DNA of 64,000 nucleotides from Methylopila sp. M107 (GCF_000384475.1 NZ_ARWB01000001.1:3475039-3539038), one strand, 5' to 3'; shown: positions 51,248 through 60,705, counted from the first letter of the stretch. Made by a program: numbers and translations. Notes: generated by a model not told the origin, from the sequence alone.

Positions 51248-52447
51248 TCAGTCGGCGGACTTGGTCAACGCCGCGACGCCCGGCAGCTCCTTGCCCTCGA
51301 GCCATTCGAGGAAAGCGCCGCCGGCGGTCGAGACATACGAAAACTTGTCCGCGACGCCCGCATGGTTGAGCGCCGCGACCGTGTCGCCGCCGCCCGCGAC
51401 CGACAGCAGCTTGCCGGCCTCGGTCAGCTCCGCTGCCTTGCGGGCCGCCGCCACCGTGCCTTTGTCGAACGGCTCGATCTCGAAGGCCCCGAACGGGCCG
51501 TTCCAGACCAGCGTCTTCGCCTGCTCGAACACGCCGGCGACTTCCGTGATGGCGTCAGGGCCGATGTCGAGCATCATCTCGTCGGCGCCGATCCCGTCGA
51601 CAGCGGCGACGCGGTTCTCGGCGTTCGCCTTGAACTCCTTCGCCAGCCGCCCGTCTCCCGGCAGCACGATGGCGCAGCCGGCGGCCTTCGCCTTGACGCA
51701 GATGTCCTTCGCCGTCTCCAGCAGGTCGCGCTCGCAGAGCGATTTGCCGACGTCGAGCCCTTTGGCCGCGAGGAAGGTGTTGGCCATGCCGCCGCCGATC
51801 ACGAGGTAGTCGACCTTGGAGACGAGGTTGCCGAGCAGGTCGAGCTTGGTCGAGACTTTTGCGCCGCCGACGACCGCCACGACCGGCCGCTCCGGCTCGG
51901 ACAGCGCCTTGGACAGCGCGTCGAGCTCCGCCTGCATGGAGCGTCCCGCGAAGGCGGGCAGCAGCCGCGCGATTCCCTCGGTCGAGCCATGGGCGCGGTG
52001 CGCCGTCGAGAAGGCGTCGTTGACATAGACGTCGCCGAGCTTCGCGAGTTCTGCGGCGAAGGCCGGGTCGTTCTTCTCCTCGCCGGCGTGAAAGCGGGTG
52101 TTCTCGAGCAGCAGCACGTCGCCGGGGGTGAGCTTCGCGACAGCGGCTTCCGCGACTTCGCCGACGCAATCGTCGGCGAACTGCACATCCTGCATCAGCA
52201 CCTTTTCGAGCGCCGGTACCACGACCTTGAGCGACTGGCTCTCGTCGCGCTTGCCCTTCGGGCGGCCGAAATGCGCGAGCAGGATGGTCTTGGCGCCCTT
52301 CTGGGCGAGCTCCTGGATGGTCGGGGCGATCGCTCTCAGCCGCGTGTCGTCCGTGACCCGACCGCCGTCCATCGGCACGTTGAGGTCGACGCGCACCAGC
52401 ACGCGCTTGCCGGCGACCATGACGTCGTCGAGGGTCTTGAAGGCCAT
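51248..52447 (-). CDS. pgk: Phosphoglycerate kinase
   Basis: A 399-residue enzyme converting 1,3-bisphosphoglycerate and ADP to 3-phosphoglycerate and ATP. N-terminal substrate region [20 protein letters not shown] (residues 14-33), [10 protein letters not shown]-terminal nucleotide-binding [14 protein letters not shown] and [17 protein letters not shown]. Its ATG overlaps the upstream gene stop by one base (TGATG). Confidence 0.97.
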   Translation of the reverse strand: MAFKTLDDVMVAGKRVLVRVDLNVPMDGGRVTDDTRLRAIAPTIQELAQKGAKTILLAHFGRPKGKRDESQSLKVVVPALEKVLMQDVQFADDCVGEVAEAAVAKLTPGDVLLLENTRFHAGEEKNDPAFAAELAKLGDVYVNDAFSTAHRAHGSTEGIARLLPAFAGRSMQAELDALSKALSEPERPVVAVVGGAKVSTKLDLLGNLVSKVDYLVIGGGMANTFLAAKGLDVGKSLCERDLLETAKDICVKAKAAGCAIVLPGDGRLAKEFKANAENRVAAVDGIGADEMMLDIGPDAITEVAGVFEQAKTLVWNGPFGAFEIEPFDKGTVAAARKAAELTEAGKLLSVAGGGDTVAALNHAGVADKFSYVSTAGGAFLEWLEGKELPGVAALTKSAD

Positions 52448-53019
52448 CAGAGCACCCGGGTGAAGAGGCTGGGATAGTCGGTCACGAACCCGTCGTCGTC
52501 GATCGCGAGTTCGGCTTCGAAAGAGCGGTCCGAGGCTTGATAGAGAAAGCGCCGGCCCGGCTCAAGGCAGGCATAAGTCTGCCCGTCCGGCGCCGGCTCG
52601 AACGTGTCGAACGGGATGTAGGCCATCTTCAGTTCCGCGCGCTCGCCCTTCGACCAGATGCGGCGGCGGATCGGCAGCGTGTTGGTGAAGGGCGTGCCGG
52701 CGAGATCGACGTCGACGCAGCCGGCGAGCGCGGGGAGGGGCTCGCCGTTCCCGGTCGCCCAATGGCCTTTGCCGTCGGTGAGCAGATGCAGGCCGCGCCC
52801 GTCCGCAGCCCCGATCGCGACCTCGCGCACGCCCCAGCCATGGGTCATGTCGATCCGGTAGTAGACGCCGTAAGGTGTCCCGCCCCGCGAACCGACGACG
52901 GCTCCGCGCGCGACCAGCCGGTCCTGCGCAACCTCGATCGTGACGTGGTCGAGACCGCCGTCCGTTTCGAGCGAACGCCAGCGGGCGGTGAGGGGGCGGG
53001 GAGGGCGAAAGGCGGTCAT
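52447..53019 (-). CDS. Putative glycolipid-binding family protein
   Basis: A 190-residue protein that resembles the Glycolipid_bind family ([49 protein letters not shown] in the middle). Members have a beta-rich fold of unknown physiological role. The stop overlaps the pgk start by one base, so it is coupled to pgk, an unusual partner. Start at 53019 ahead of a short gap to the BrnT module. Confidence 0.78.
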   Translation of the reverse strand: MTAFRPPRPLTARWRSLETDGGLDHVTIEVAQDRLVARGAVVGSRGGTPYGVYYRIDMTHGWGVREVAIGAADGRGLHLLTDGKGHWATGNGEPLPALAGCVDVDLAGTPFTNTLPIRRRIWSKGERAELKMAYIPFDTFEPAPDGQTYACLEPGRRFLYQASDRSFEAELAIDDDGFVTDYPSLFTRVL

Positions 53020-53294
53020 GCAAATCGAATCTCAAGCTGCGAGCGACGTTGTAGCGGTTTCCTCGATCGCTACGAATCCGCGACCGTTGCTCGGCCGATT
53101 CGATGAAAATTGGTTGCGCTACAACCCCCCGGACATTGCCTTGATCGCGGTGTACACTTATTGTGTATCCGTCGATGGCTGGATGGCAATCGATGCGCGC
53201 CTCGGATGAGGCAAACACTGTCTTCGGATGAAGCAGTGGTCAAACTAAGGGATTTTAGCATGAGAACAATCAGCCTACTTAGAAGGAGACTTAC
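53020..53294. other. AT-richer gap before the BrnT module
   Basis: Lower GC than flanking DNA, especially 53110-53300. It must contain the brnTA promoter rightward and a promoter for the glycolipid-binding gene and pgk leftward. No further gene. Confidence 0.55.
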
Positions 53295-53585
53295 ATGGAA
53301 TTCGAGTGGAACGAGCGGAAGCGCGAGAAAAATCTCCGTGATCACAAGGTCGATTTCATCGATGCCGCTCTAATATTCGAAAATCAACATTTCTCTAAAA
53401 TTGATGACCGAGAGGACTACGGCGAAGAGCGTTGGGTGTCTCTCGGTATGGTCGACGGTCAAGTGTATGTGGTCGTTCATACCGAGAGAGATGGAGTTAC
53501 GCGTATTATCTCGGCATGGAAAGGAAGTACGAATGAACGAGAAAGCTATTACGCGCGCGTCTTTGGCGGATGTTCGGATCCGTAA
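53295..53585 (+). CDS. brnT: BrnT-family toxin
   Basis: A 96-residue RNase toxin of the BrnT/RelE group. The diagnostic N-terminus MEFEWNERKREKNLRDHKVD is visible, followed by the strand-rich catalytic part (VSLGMVDGQVYVVVHTERDG, then VTRIISAWKGSTNERESYY). AAGGAG precedes the ATG. The toxin gene comes before the antitoxin and overlaps it by 53 bases, as usual for brnTA. GC content is lower than in neighbouring pgk and gap, suggesting acquisition. Confidence 0.9.
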   Translation: MEFEWNERKREKNLRDHKVDFIDAALIFENQHFSKIDDREDYGEERWVSLGMVDGQVYVVVHTERDGVTRIISAWKGSTNERESYYARVFGGCSDP

Positions 53586-53805
53586 AGAACGGGGCGAGAG
53601 CCAAACCAGCCCGAACGCGCCAGAGCGCGAGGCGTTTGAGCGAGGTTTCTGGGATAAGGCTGAAATGCGCGTTGGAAAAGGTGGGATTCAGTCAGTCCAT
53701 TTGAAGCTCGAAAAAGAAGTTTTCGAGTTTTTCAAAGAGCGTGGCAAAGGCCACATCAGCCGTATGCAAGAGGTTCTGAAAGCCTATGCGCATGCGCACA
53801 AATAA
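53533..53805 (+). CDS. brnA: BrnA-family antitoxin
   Basis: A 90-residue antitoxin with a C-terminal ribbon-helix-helix (VHLKLEKEVFEFFKERGKGH, then ISRMQEVLKAYAHAHK) and an N-terminal toxin-binding part, the inverted domain order that defines BrnA. It overlaps the toxin gene by 53 bases and should autorepress the operon. Convergent to gap. Confidence 0.88.
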   Translation: MNEKAITRASLADVRIRKERGESQTSPNAPEREAFERGFWDKAEMRVGKGGIQSVHLKLEKEVFEFFKERGKGHISRMQEVLKAYAHAHK

Positions 53806-53832
53806 TACGCGGACGGCGTATCGCCGCCCGCG
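53798..53832 (-). terminator. Intrinsic terminator of gap
   Basis: In the leftward RNA CGCGGGCGGCG (53832-53822) pairs with CGCCGUCCGCG (53818-53808) through one G-U pair, loop AUA, followed by UAUUAUUUGU. The only classical stem plus U-tract in the window. Confidence 0.7.
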
Positions 53833-53854
53833 CGAGTCTTGACGACACCGAAAC

Positions 53855-54865
53855 TCAGAGCAGCTTCGCGATCGCGACCGCCGTGTCCGACATGCGGGAC
53901 GAGAAGCCCCATTCGTTGTCGTACCAGCTCATCACTCGCACGAAGTTGCCTTCAAGCACCTTGGTCTGGTCGAGCGCGAAGCTCGACGAGTGCGGGTTGT
54001 GGTTGAAGTCCGACGAGACCAGCGGGGCGTCGACGACGTCGAGAATCCCCTTCAGCGGGCCGGCCGCGGCGGCCTTGATGGCGTCGTTGACTTCCTCGAC
54101 CGTGGTCGGGCGCTTGGCCACGAACTTGAGGTCGACGACCGACACGTTCGGGGTCGGAACGCGGATCGCCACGCCGTCGAGCTTGCCCTTCAGTTCCGGC
54201 AGCACGAGGCCGACCGCCTTGGCGGCGCCCGTCGAGGTCGGGATCATCGACAGCGCCGCCGCGCGGCCGCGATAGAGATCCTTGTGCATGGTGTCGAGCG
54301 TCGGCTGGTCGCCCGTGTAGGAGTGGATCGTCGTCATGAAGCCGTGCTCGATGCCGATGGCGTCGTTCAAGACCTTCGCGACCGGCGCGAGGCAGTTGGT
54401 CGTGCAGGAGGCGTTCGAGACGATGACGTGGTCCTTGGTCAGCTTGTCCTCGTTCACGCCGAACACGACGGTGAGGTCGACGCCGTCGCCCGGGGCCGAG
54501 ATGATGACGCGCTTGGCGCCGGCCGTCAGATGCGCCGAGGCCTTCTCCTTGGACGTGAAGATGCCCGTGCATTCGAGCGCGATGTCGACGCCGAGTTCCT
54601 TGTGCGGCAGCTCGGCCGGGTTGCGCACAGCGGTCGCCTTGATGTCGCCGTGGCCCGCGACCGTGATGACGTCGCCGTTGACGGTGACCTCGGCCGGGAA
54701 GCGGCCATGCACGCTGTCGTAGCGCAGCAGGTGGGCGTTGGTCTCGACCGGCCCGAGGTCGTTGATGGCGACGACCTGGATGTCCTTGCGTCCGGACTCC
54801 ACGATCGCCCGGAGCACCAGGCGCCCGATGCGTCCAAACCCGTTGATCGCGACCTTCACAGCCAT
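53855..54865 (-). CDS. gap: Glyceraldehyde-3-phosphate dehydrogenase, type I
   Basis: A 336-residue enzyme forming 1,3-bisphosphoglycerate from glyceraldehyde-3-phosphate. NAD-binding [14 protein letters not shown] at residues 7-20, catalytic cysteine C154 in [12 protein letters not shown], and the HSYTGDQ segment. D36 after the second strand indicates NAD preference. It lies between tkt (upstream) and the pgk unit, now separated from pgk by brnTA. Confidence 0.97.
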   Translation of the reverse strand: MAVKVAINGFGRIGRLVLRAIVESGRKDIQVVAINDLGPVETNAHLLRYDSVHGRFPAEVTVNGDVITVAGHGDIKATAVRNPAELPHKELGVDIALECTGIFTSKEKASAHLTAGAKRVIISAPGDGVDLTVVFGVNEDKLTKDHVIVSNASCTTNCLAPVAKVLNDAIGIEHGFMTTIHSYTGDQPTLDTMHKDLYRGRAAALSMIPTSTGAAKAVGLVLPELKGKLDGVAIRVPTPNVSVVDLKFVAKRPTTVEEVNDAIKAAAAGPLKGILDVVDAPLVSSDFNHNPHSSSFALDQTKVLEGNFVRVMSWYDNEWGFSSRMSDTAVAIAKLL

Positions 54866-54928
54866 TGTCGTCAGTTCCTCTCGTCAGCGCCCCTCAGGCG
54901 GCGCGGATATAGGCATCCCAGCGCCGTT

Positions 54929-54948
54929 CCGCCCGTCGATGCGGGCGG
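54929..54948 (-). terminator. Hairpin in the tkt-gap gap
   Basis: CCGCCCG and CGGGCGG form a 7-bp stem with a 6-base loop. No U-tract; it could attenuate read-through from tkt into gap. Confidence 0.35.
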
Positions 54949-55010
54949 TTGGGCGTCCTATAGGGCGAAACGCCCGCAAAATGCGCATGAAATTTCGTCG
55001 TAAGCGCCAT

Positions 55011-57002
55011 TCAGGAAACTGACGACGACATCTCCTTCGCGAGCGCCACGACGGCGTCCGCCGTGATGCCGAACTTCTCGTAGACCTGCTTGTACGGCCC
55101 GCTGTCGCCGAAGCTCGACATGCCGACGAAGCCGCCGTCGGAGCCGACGATCGCGTCCCAGCCCTGCCGGATCGCGGCCTCGACCGCGATCTTGACCGGC
55201 GCCGTGCCGATCACTTCCGCGCGATAGGCGCCGCTCTGGTCGGCGAACAGGTCGTAGCACGGGACCGAGACGACGCGGGTCGGGATGCCGGCGGCGTCGA
55301 GAGCGGCCTTCGCCTCGACCGCGAGACTGACCTCGGAGCCCGATGCGAACAGGCTGACGACCGGCGTTCCTTCGGCGGCAGCGATTTCATAGGCGCCCTT
55401 GGCGGTGAGGTTCTCGCCGGCGTCTTTCAGGCGAAGCTGCGGCAGGTTCTGGCGGGTGAGCGCGAAGATCGACGGGCGCTTGAGGCTCCCGACCGCGACC
55501 TCCCAGGCTTCCGCGGTCTCGATGCCGTCGCAGGGACGGAACAGGTTGAGGTTCGGGATCGCGCGCAGCGCCGCCAGATGCTCGACCGGCTGATGGGTCG
55601 GGCCGTCCTCGCCGACGCCGATCGAATCGTGGGTGAACACCTGGATGACGCGGATGCCCATCAGCGCCGCGAGGCGCAGCGGCGGGCGGCAGTAGTCGGC
55701 GAAGACGAGGAAGGTCGAGCCGACCGGCAGAATGCCGCCATGGATCGCCATGCCGTTGATGGCGCCCGCCATGCCGTGCTCGCGGATGCCCCAATGCATG
55801 AAGGAGCCGGCATAGTCGTCCGGCGTGATGACCTTCATGTTCTTGGTCAGCGTGTTGTTCGACGGGGTGAGGTCGGCCGAGCCCGAGACCAGCTCCGGCA
55901 GCTCGCCCTTCACGACGGTGAGCGCCGCTTCGCCGGCCTTGCGGGTCGCGAGTTCTTTCGGCTCGGCGTAGAGCTTGGCCTTGTAGTCGGCCATCGCCTT
56001 CGCAAAGCCTTCCGGCAGGTCGCCGTGCAGGCGCCGCTCCAGATCCTTGCGGACGCCGTCGTCGAGCGCGTCGAAACGCTTCTCCCACGCCTTGCGCTCG
56101 GACTGCCCACGCTTGCCGGCGTCGAGCCAGGCGGAGCGCAGGTCGTCCGGCACCTCGAACGCCGGATACTCCCAGCCGAGCTCCTTGCGGGCGGCCGCGA
56201 CCTCTTCGGCGCCGAGCGCCGAGCCGTGCACCTTCTCGGTGCCCTGCTTGTTCGGGGCGCCGAAGCCGATGATGGTCTTGCAGGCGATCAGGGTCGGCTT
56301 GTCAGAGCCTTCGGTCGCCTTGATGGCGGCCTCGATGGCGGCGGCGTCATGGCCGTCGACATGCACCGCGTCCCAGCCGCAGGCCTTGAAGCGCGCGACC
56401 TGATCGACTGAGTCCGACAGCGAGGTGTGGCCGTCGATCGAGATGCCGTTGTCGTCCCACAGGAACACGAGCTTGTTGAGCTTGTAGTGGCCCGCGATCG
56501 CGATCGCTTCCTGAGAGATGCCCTCCATCAGGTCGCCATCGGAGCAGAGCGCGAAGGTGCGGTGGTCGAACACGGTCGGGTATTCGGCGGCGAGGATGCG
56601 CTCGGCGAGCGCGAGGCCGACGGCGTTCGAGATGCCGGCGCCGAGCGGGCCCGTGGTGGTCTCGACGCTCTCGGTGTGTCCGCGCTCCGGATGGCCTGGG
56701 GTCTTCGATCCGATCTGCCGGAAATTCTTCAGCTGGTCGATCGTCATCTCCTTCGAACCGGTGAGGTGCAGGAGCGAGTAGAGCAGCATCGAGCCGTGGC
56801 CGGCCGAGAGCACGAAACGGTCGCGGTCGATCCAGTGCGGGTCGGTCGCGTCGTATTTCAGGATCTTCGTGAACAGCACCGTCGCGACGTCGGCCATGCC
56901 CATCGGCATGCCGGGATGGCCGGAATTCGCCTTCTCGACGGCGTCCATGGAGAGAGCGCGGATCGCGTTCGCCATCCGGCGGATCGTGGGGGCGTCGCTC
57001 AT
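55011..57002 (-). CDS. tkt: Transketolase
   Basis: A 663-residue thiamine-diphosphate enzyme of the pentose-phosphate and Calvin pathways. The N-terminus begins [20 protein letters not shown]; the TPP motif is in [14 protein letters not shown]...[10 protein letters not shown], with [13 protein letters not shown] near the start and the second half at [12 protein letters not shown]. The start at 57002 gives the normal length; a longer in-frame reading adds 42 residues without similarity. It is the first gene of the tkt, gap, pgk, fba series. Confidence 0.96.
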   Translation of the reverse strand: MSDAPTIRRMANAIRALSMDAVEKANSGHPGMPMGMADVATVLFTKILKYDATDPHWIDRDRFVLSAGHGSMLLYSLLHLTGSKEMTIDQLKNFRQIGSKTPGHPERGHTESVETTTGPLGAGISNAVGLALAERILAAEYPTVFDHRTFALCSDGDLMEGISQEAIAIAGHYKLNKLVFLWDDNGISIDGHTSLSDSVDQVARFKACGWDAVHVDGHDAAAIEAAIKATEGSDKPTLIACKTIIGFGAPNKQGTEKVHGSALGAEEVAAARKELGWEYPAFEVPDDLRSAWLDAGKRGQSERKAWEKRFDALDDGVRKDLERRLHGDLPEGFAKAMADYKAKLYAEPKELATRKAGEAALTVVKGELPELVSGSADLTPSNNTLTKNMKVITPDDYAGSFMHWGIREHGMAGAINGMAIHGGILPVGSTFLVFADYCRPPLRLAALMGIRVIQVFTHDSIGVGEDGPTHQPVEHLAALRAIPNLNLFRPCDGIETAEAWEVAVGSLKRPSIFALTRQNLPQLRLKDAGENLTAKGAYEIAAAEGTPVVSLFASGSEVSLAVEAKAALDAAGIPTRVVSVPCYDLFADQSGAYRAEVIGTAPVKIAVEAAIRQGWDAIVGSDGGFVGMSSFGDSGPYKQVYEKFGITADAVVALAKEMSSSVS

Positions 57003-57205
57003 GGGAAGGTCCGATCGTTCGAGGGGCGCATGCGCGAGCTTTTGGAGATCGCGTGAGCGGACGGAGGCGGCCAGACTGGAGCCGCTGGAATTCGCCGGGA
57101 CGTTTAAGGCGGCTCCGTCCCGAGTCAACAGAGGGGCCGGTTACCGCAGCAACGATCGCGGCGGGACATGGTTGCGGAAAGCCGGTGGATGGCCGGCATG
57201 CGCAA

Positions 57206-57233
57206 TTGACGGCTTTTCAAGGCGGCTTCTAAA
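57206..57233 (+). promoter_or_regulatory. Candidate promoter of the DUF4164-zapA unit
   Basis: TTGACG at 57206-57211 and TCTAAA at 57228-57233, 16 bases apart, about 60 bases before the first gene. Confidence 0.45.
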
Positions 57234-57294
57234 GTTGGGGCCGCAACACGTTGCGGCGGCGATTGTTTCGGCGACGGCCGGACCGGGGGAACGT

Positions 57295-57576
57295 TTGGGA
57301 GATCTGGATCAGGCGCTTCACCGTCTCAACGCGGCTCTCGAGGCCGCGGAGGCGGCCGTCGGCCGTGCGATCGACGGCGCCGACGCCGCGAGCGAGCGCG
57401 AGGCGGAGCTGCAGGCCTTCGCGGACGATCGCACCCGTCTCGCCGAACTGCTCGACGGCTCCGCCGCCAAGGCCGAGACCGCGCGGCGCGCCGAGCTCAA
57501 GATCCGCGACGAGGTGGCGTCCCGCGTCGACGCCGCGATCGCGGCGGTCGAGAGCGTGCTGGCGGAGGCCGGCTGA
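57295..57576 (+). CDS. DUF4164 coiled-coil protein
   Basis: A 93-residue, fully helical, Ala/Glu-rich coiled coil (LGDLDQALHRLNAALEAAEA near the start). DUF4164 genes regularly precede zapA in Hyphomicrobiales, which suggests a role near the division septum. The TTG start at 57295 is chosen because GGGGGA lies just upstream and longer frames would run through the promoter. zapA follows after 20 bases. Confidence 0.72.
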   Translation: MGDLDQALHRLNAALEAAEAAVGRAIDGADAASEREAELQAFADDRTRLAELLDGSAAKAETARRAELKIRDEVASRVDAAIAAVESVLAEAG

Positions 57577-57596
57577 GTCATGCCGCAGGTGATTTC

Positions 57597-57968
57597 ATGC
57601 CCCAGGTGACGGTCCAGATCGGCGGACGCGACTACAAGATGGCCTGCGGCGAGGGCGAGGAGGCGCATCTGCTTTCGCTCGGCCGCATGGTCGACGAACG
57701 CCACGCGCAGCTGAAAGTCCAGTTCGGCGAAGTGGGAGACATCCGCCTCTCGGTCATGACCGCGATCATGATGGCGGACGAGCTCAACGAGGCGAAGCGC
57801 AAGGGCGCGGCGCTCGCAAGCGAGATCAAGGCGCTCCAGCTCGCCGGCGACGACGCGGTCAAGGCTTACGACGCGCGCCACGCCGACGTCGCGGACCAGC
57901 TCGCGGCGGCGGCGGAGCGGCTCGAGCGCATGGCGGCGGAGCTGTCGGACGGCACACGGCGGGACTGA
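57597..57968 (+). CDS. zapA: Cell division protein ZapA
   Basis: A 123-residue FtsZ-ring stabiliser. N-terminal beta-hairpin and helix VTVQIGGRDYKMACGEGEEA, then LLSLGRMVDERHAQLKVQ and a long coiled-coil C-terminus, matching alphaproteobacterial ZapA. It lies after DUF4164 and upstream of the 6S RNA, the conserved neighbourhood. Confidence 0.93.
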   Translation: MPQVTVQIGGRDYKMACGEGEEAHLLSLGRMVDERHAQLKVQFGEVGDIRLSVMTAIMMADELNEAKRKGAALASEIKALQLAGDDAVKAYDARHADVADQLAAAAERLERMAAELSDGTRRD

Positions 57969-57997
57969 AACGCGGCGGGACTGGAAGGAGAGCGGGC

Positions 57998-58210
57998 ATG
58001 CCATTCGTGACAGCGGCGACGGACGGCCTTCTGGACGCGCAGTCGTTTCCCTTCGAAAGCCGCGATGAGGCGATCGTCAAGGCGATCGCGCTTGTCGAGG
58101 CCGGCAAGGAGAGCGTCTCGGTGACGGACGTGGACAGCGGCGAGGTGCTGACGGGCGAAGAACTGCTCGCGGCCATCGAGGCGCTGGCGGCGAGGGGCGA
58201 AGAGGCCTGA
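57998..58210 (+). CDS. Small acidic protein of unknown function
   Basis: A 70-residue protein (MPFVTAATDGLLDAQSFPFE, then SRDEAIVKAIALVEAGKESV). No domain recognised. GGAAGGAG precedes the ATG, codon use matches neighbours, and it follows zapA by 29 bases, so it is probably co-transcribed. Confidence 0.65.
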   Translation: MPFVTAATDGLLDAQSFPFESRDEAIVKAIALVEAGKESVSVTDVDSGEVLTGEELLAAIEALAARGEEA

Positions 58211-58257
58211 CGCGCGAGGCCACTAGCGCCGCGCGCCCGGGTCGCCTATCTTCCGTC

Positions 58258-58428
58258 GCGCGGTGCTGCGGGGTGCGTCAGGACAACATGAATCCCCGGG
58301 CCCTTACGATTCCGAACGGGAGCTGTCCCTGGCCTCGACCGTGGTCTTGGTCATTCACGGCGCCCACCTACTCTGTAGGTGTCCCGGGATCAAAACGCTC
58401 CAACGGCCATCGTGGCTCCGCGCTTCTT
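58258..58428 (+). ncRNA. ssrS: 6S RNA
   Basis: 6S RNA mimics an open promoter and sequesters sigma-70 polymerase. The sequence lies between zapA and the 5-formyl-THF cyclo-ligase gene, its conserved location. GCGCGG at 58258-58263 pairs with CCGCGC at 58418-58423 to close the terminal stem, and inner arms ATCCCCGGG (58291-58299) and CCCGGGAT (58383-58390) bracket a long irregular hairpin with the central bubble. A T-rich run follows at 58424. TATCTT near 58247 may be its -10 box. Exact ends are estimates. Confidence 0.82.
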
Positions 58429-58474
58429 TCTTCCTGCCTTGCGACCTTCTTTTGAGACAAATCTGCTCCCACCG

Positions 58475-58572
58475 ACGTCATGGCCGGCGGAGCCGGGCGT
58501 CCACGACTTTCCGGGACCGTCGAGCGCTGCGCCGAAGTCGTGGATACCTGCGTGAAGACGCGGGCATGACGG
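58475..58572. repeat. REP-like element, family A (copy 4)
   Basis: GACGTCATGGCCGGCGGAGC at the left and GAAGTCGTGGATACCTGCGT with GCGGGCATGACGG at the right. Lies between 6S RNA and the folate gene. Confidence 0.7.
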
Positions 58573-58606
58573 CGGAAGCGATCCGCCACGCGCGGAACGC
58601 GTCTCG

Positions 58607-59209
58607 ATGATGTCCATCGTCCCCCAGGTTTCCGATCTCGCAACGGCCAAGGCGGAGCTGCGCAAGGCGGCGCTTGCAGCGCGCGCAGCGCTTGGCGAGG
58701 CTGAGCGCATCGCGGCCGCGCATGCGATCGCGCAGCTCGGCGGCGAGATCGTCGCGGGCGAGCGGCCGGCGCGCGTCTCGCTGTTCTTTTCCGTCAAGGG
58801 CGAGATCGACACCGGCCCGCTCGCCCAAAAACTCCACGCCGCCGGCGTGCCGCTCTGCCTGCCGGTGATCGTGCGGAAGGGCGCGCCGCTCGTCTTCCGC
58901 AGCTGGAAGCCGGGCGATCGGCTGGACGAAAAGCCGTTCGGCCTGCGCGAGCCGCCGGAGAGCGCTGGGCAAGTGACGCCCGACCTGCTGTTCGTGCCGC
59001 TCGCGGCCTTCGACGCCGCCGGCGCGCGGGTCGGCTACGGCGGCGGATTCTACGACCGCACGCTCGACAAGCTGCGCGGGGAAGGGCCGGCCTACGCGGT
59101 CGGTCTCGCCTTCGCGGCGCAGGAGGTGGAGGCCGTGCCGGTCGCACGCCATGACGAGCCGCTCGACGCCATCCTGACCGAAGCCGGCGTCATTCTGCCC
59201 GGGCGCTGA
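58607..59209 (+). CDS. 5-formyltetrahydrofolate cyclo-ligase
   Basis: A 200-residue ATP-dependent enzyme (MTHFS, YgfA/FthC) that converts 5-formyl-THF to 5,10-methenyl-THF. Motifs: ARVSLFFSVKGEIDTGPL, then DLLFVPLAAFDAAGARVGYG and GGFYDRTLDKL, the ATP-binding signature. Two adjacent ATG codons (58607, 58610) are possible; no strong ribosome site. It completes the conserved zapA-6S RNA-MTHFS arrangement. Confidence 0.94.
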   Translation: MMSIVPQVSDLATAKAELRKAALAARAALGEAERIAAAHAIAQLGGEIVAGERPARVSLFFSVKGEIDTGPLAQKLHAAGVPLCLPVIVRKGAPLVFRSWKPGDRLDEKPFGLREPPESAGQVTPDLLFVPLAAFDAAGARVGYGGGFYDRTLDKLRGEGPAYAVGLAFAAQEVEAVPVARHDEPLDAILTEAGVILPGR

Positions 59210-59336
59210 CGCGCGGCGGATGTATCCGGAAACCTCGCCCGATGGTCGAATGCGTAGAACCAAAAACGGCTTCACGCGTTCATAGGCGCCGGGCGGCGGT
59301 CGTCGCTTCGCCCGGCGTCTCATCGGAGGACTTCCC

Positions 59337-59465
59337 ATGATCGGACGGATCGTCGTCGTCTCGGCGCTCATCTTCAGCACGCTCGCCCTTGCGGCCTGCG
59401 CCAACACGGTTCGCGGCGTCCGCAACGACGTCTCGGCGACCGGCAGGGCCGCGACCGGGCGCTGA
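59337..59465 (+). CDS. Entericidin-like small lipoprotein
   Basis: A 42-residue protein (MIGRIVVVSALIFSTLALAA, then CANTVRGVRNDVSATGRAATGR). The lipobox LALAAC makes it a lipoprotein after signal peptidase II cleavage, and CANTVRGVRNDV matches the entericidin A/B family pattern. Such proteins are small envelope stress lipoproteins. GGAGGA precedes the ATG. Too short to be found by size criteria. Confidence 0.85.
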   Translation: MIGRIVVVSALIFSTLALAACANTVRGVRNDVSATGRAATGR

Positions 59466-59600
59466 GCCCTTCCGCCACGAAAGAAATCCGCGGATCCGCA
59501 TCCAGCCGGCGCGAGCTGGCGGTGACTGCGGTGTGCGTCTTGGGTATGGACGTGCGTCGGTCGTGTCGACCGGCGCACGCCAGCTGCCCGGGGTCGCGTC

Positions 59601-60422
59601 ATGCGTCTGCTTTTTCTCGGCGATGTCGTCGGCCGGTCCGGCCGCAACGCCGTCATCGAACGCCTGCCGAAACTGCGCGAGCGCTGGAAGCTCGACCTCG
59701 TGGTGATCAACGGCGAGAACGCCGCCGGCGGCTTCGGAATCACGGAAGCGATCTATGACGATTTGCTCAGCGCCGGCTGCGACGCGGTCACGCTCGGCAA
59801 CCATTCGTTCGACCAGCGCGAGGCGCTCGTCTTTATCGAGCGCGCCGAACGGCTGATCCGCCCGGTCAATTTCCCCAAGGGCACGCCCGGCCGCGGCGCC
59901 GCGCTGGTCGAGGCGCGCAACGGCGCGCGCGTCCTCGTCGTCAACGTCATGGGCCAGGTGTTCATGGGGCAGGCGCTCGACGATCCCTTCCGGGCCGCCG
60001 ACGCCGAGATCGAGGCCTGCCCGCTGGGCGAGGGCTGCGACGCCATCGTGGTCGACTTCCACGCCGAGGCGACCAGCGAGAAGCAGGCCTTCGGCCATTT
60101 CGCGGACGGCCGCGCGAGCCTCGTTGTCGGCACCCACACCCACACGCCGACCGCCGACCACCGCATCCTTCCCGGCGGCACCGCCTACATGTCCGACGCC
60201 GGCATGTGCGGCGACTACGACTCGTGCCTCGGCATGAAGAAGGAGGAGCCGATCCACCGTTTCCTGCGCAAGCTGCCCTCCGGCCGGTTCGAGCCGGCGG
60301 ACGGCGAGGCGTCGCTGTCGGGGGTGGCTGTGGAACTCGACGGACGCGGGCTCGCGACGAAGGTCGCGCCGGTGAGGATCGGCGGCGGCCTCAGCGAAGC
60401 GCTGCCGGGGTTCTGGGAGTAG
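59601..60422 (+). CDS. YmdB-family metallophosphoesterase
   Basis: A 273-residue calcineurin-like phosphoesterase of the TIGR00282/YmdB group: RLLFLGDVVGRSGRNAVIER (metal-binding Asp), INGENAAGGFGIT, TLGNHSFD and VVGTHTHTPTADHRILP. YmdB homologues act on cyclic nucleotides or cyclic dinucleotides in Firmicutes; the alphaproteobacterial role is not established. Start at 59601 after a gap that holds a small hairpin. Confidence 0.9.
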   Translation: MRLLFLGDVVGRSGRNAVIERLPKLRERWKLDLVVINGENAAGGFGITEAIYDDLLSAGCDAVTLGNHSFDQREALVFIERAERLIRPVNFPKGTPGRGAALVEARNGARVLVVNVMGQVFMGQALDDPFRAADAEIEACPLGEGCDAIVVDFHAEATSEKQAFGHFADGRASLVVGTHTHTPTADHRILPGGTAYMSDAGMCGDYDSCLGMKKEEPIHRFLRKLPSGRFEPADGEASLSGVAVELDGRGLATKVAPVRIGGGLSEALPGFWE

Positions 60423-60486
60423 AGACCTTCCTTGCCCCGGCCTTGAGCCGCGACCCAGACGCTCCGAGTTCTCCGAACGAACCTCG

Positions 60487-60575
60487 TCATCCCCCGGCTC
60501 GTCCGGGGGATCCAGTCCTCGGTCGCACCGCGTCTCGCGTCTGGCATGGATGCCCCGGGCAAGCCGGGGCATGAC
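60487..60575. repeat. REP-like element, family C (copy 3), nested
   Basis: CGTCATCCCCCGGCTCGTCC and the partner CCCGGGCAAGCCGGGGCATG. Outside it CCTTGCCCCGGCCTTGAGCC (60429-60448) and GGCTCAAGGCCGGGACAAG (60609-60627) form a second, larger inverted pair. Confidence 0.7.
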
Positions 60576-60705
60576 GAGCATCGGAGCGCGCCGCGCGTCT
60601 GGGTCCCGGCTCAAGGCCGGGACAAGAAACGCCTGAACCTTTTCTCCCCCCGCCTCGTCTCATGAGCGCCGGGTCGGTCCACGCGCCCCGTTCAAGCTTT
60701 GGGGG

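Noticed and set aside
50120-52477. 785-codon plus-strand frame opposite fba and pgk
   Set aside because: Antisense to two certain genes; no domain and atypical composition.
59210-59336. EcfG promoter before the entericidin gene
   Set aside because: GGAAA is followed by CGTAG at the wrong distance; it does not meet the GGAAC-N16/17-CGTT rule.
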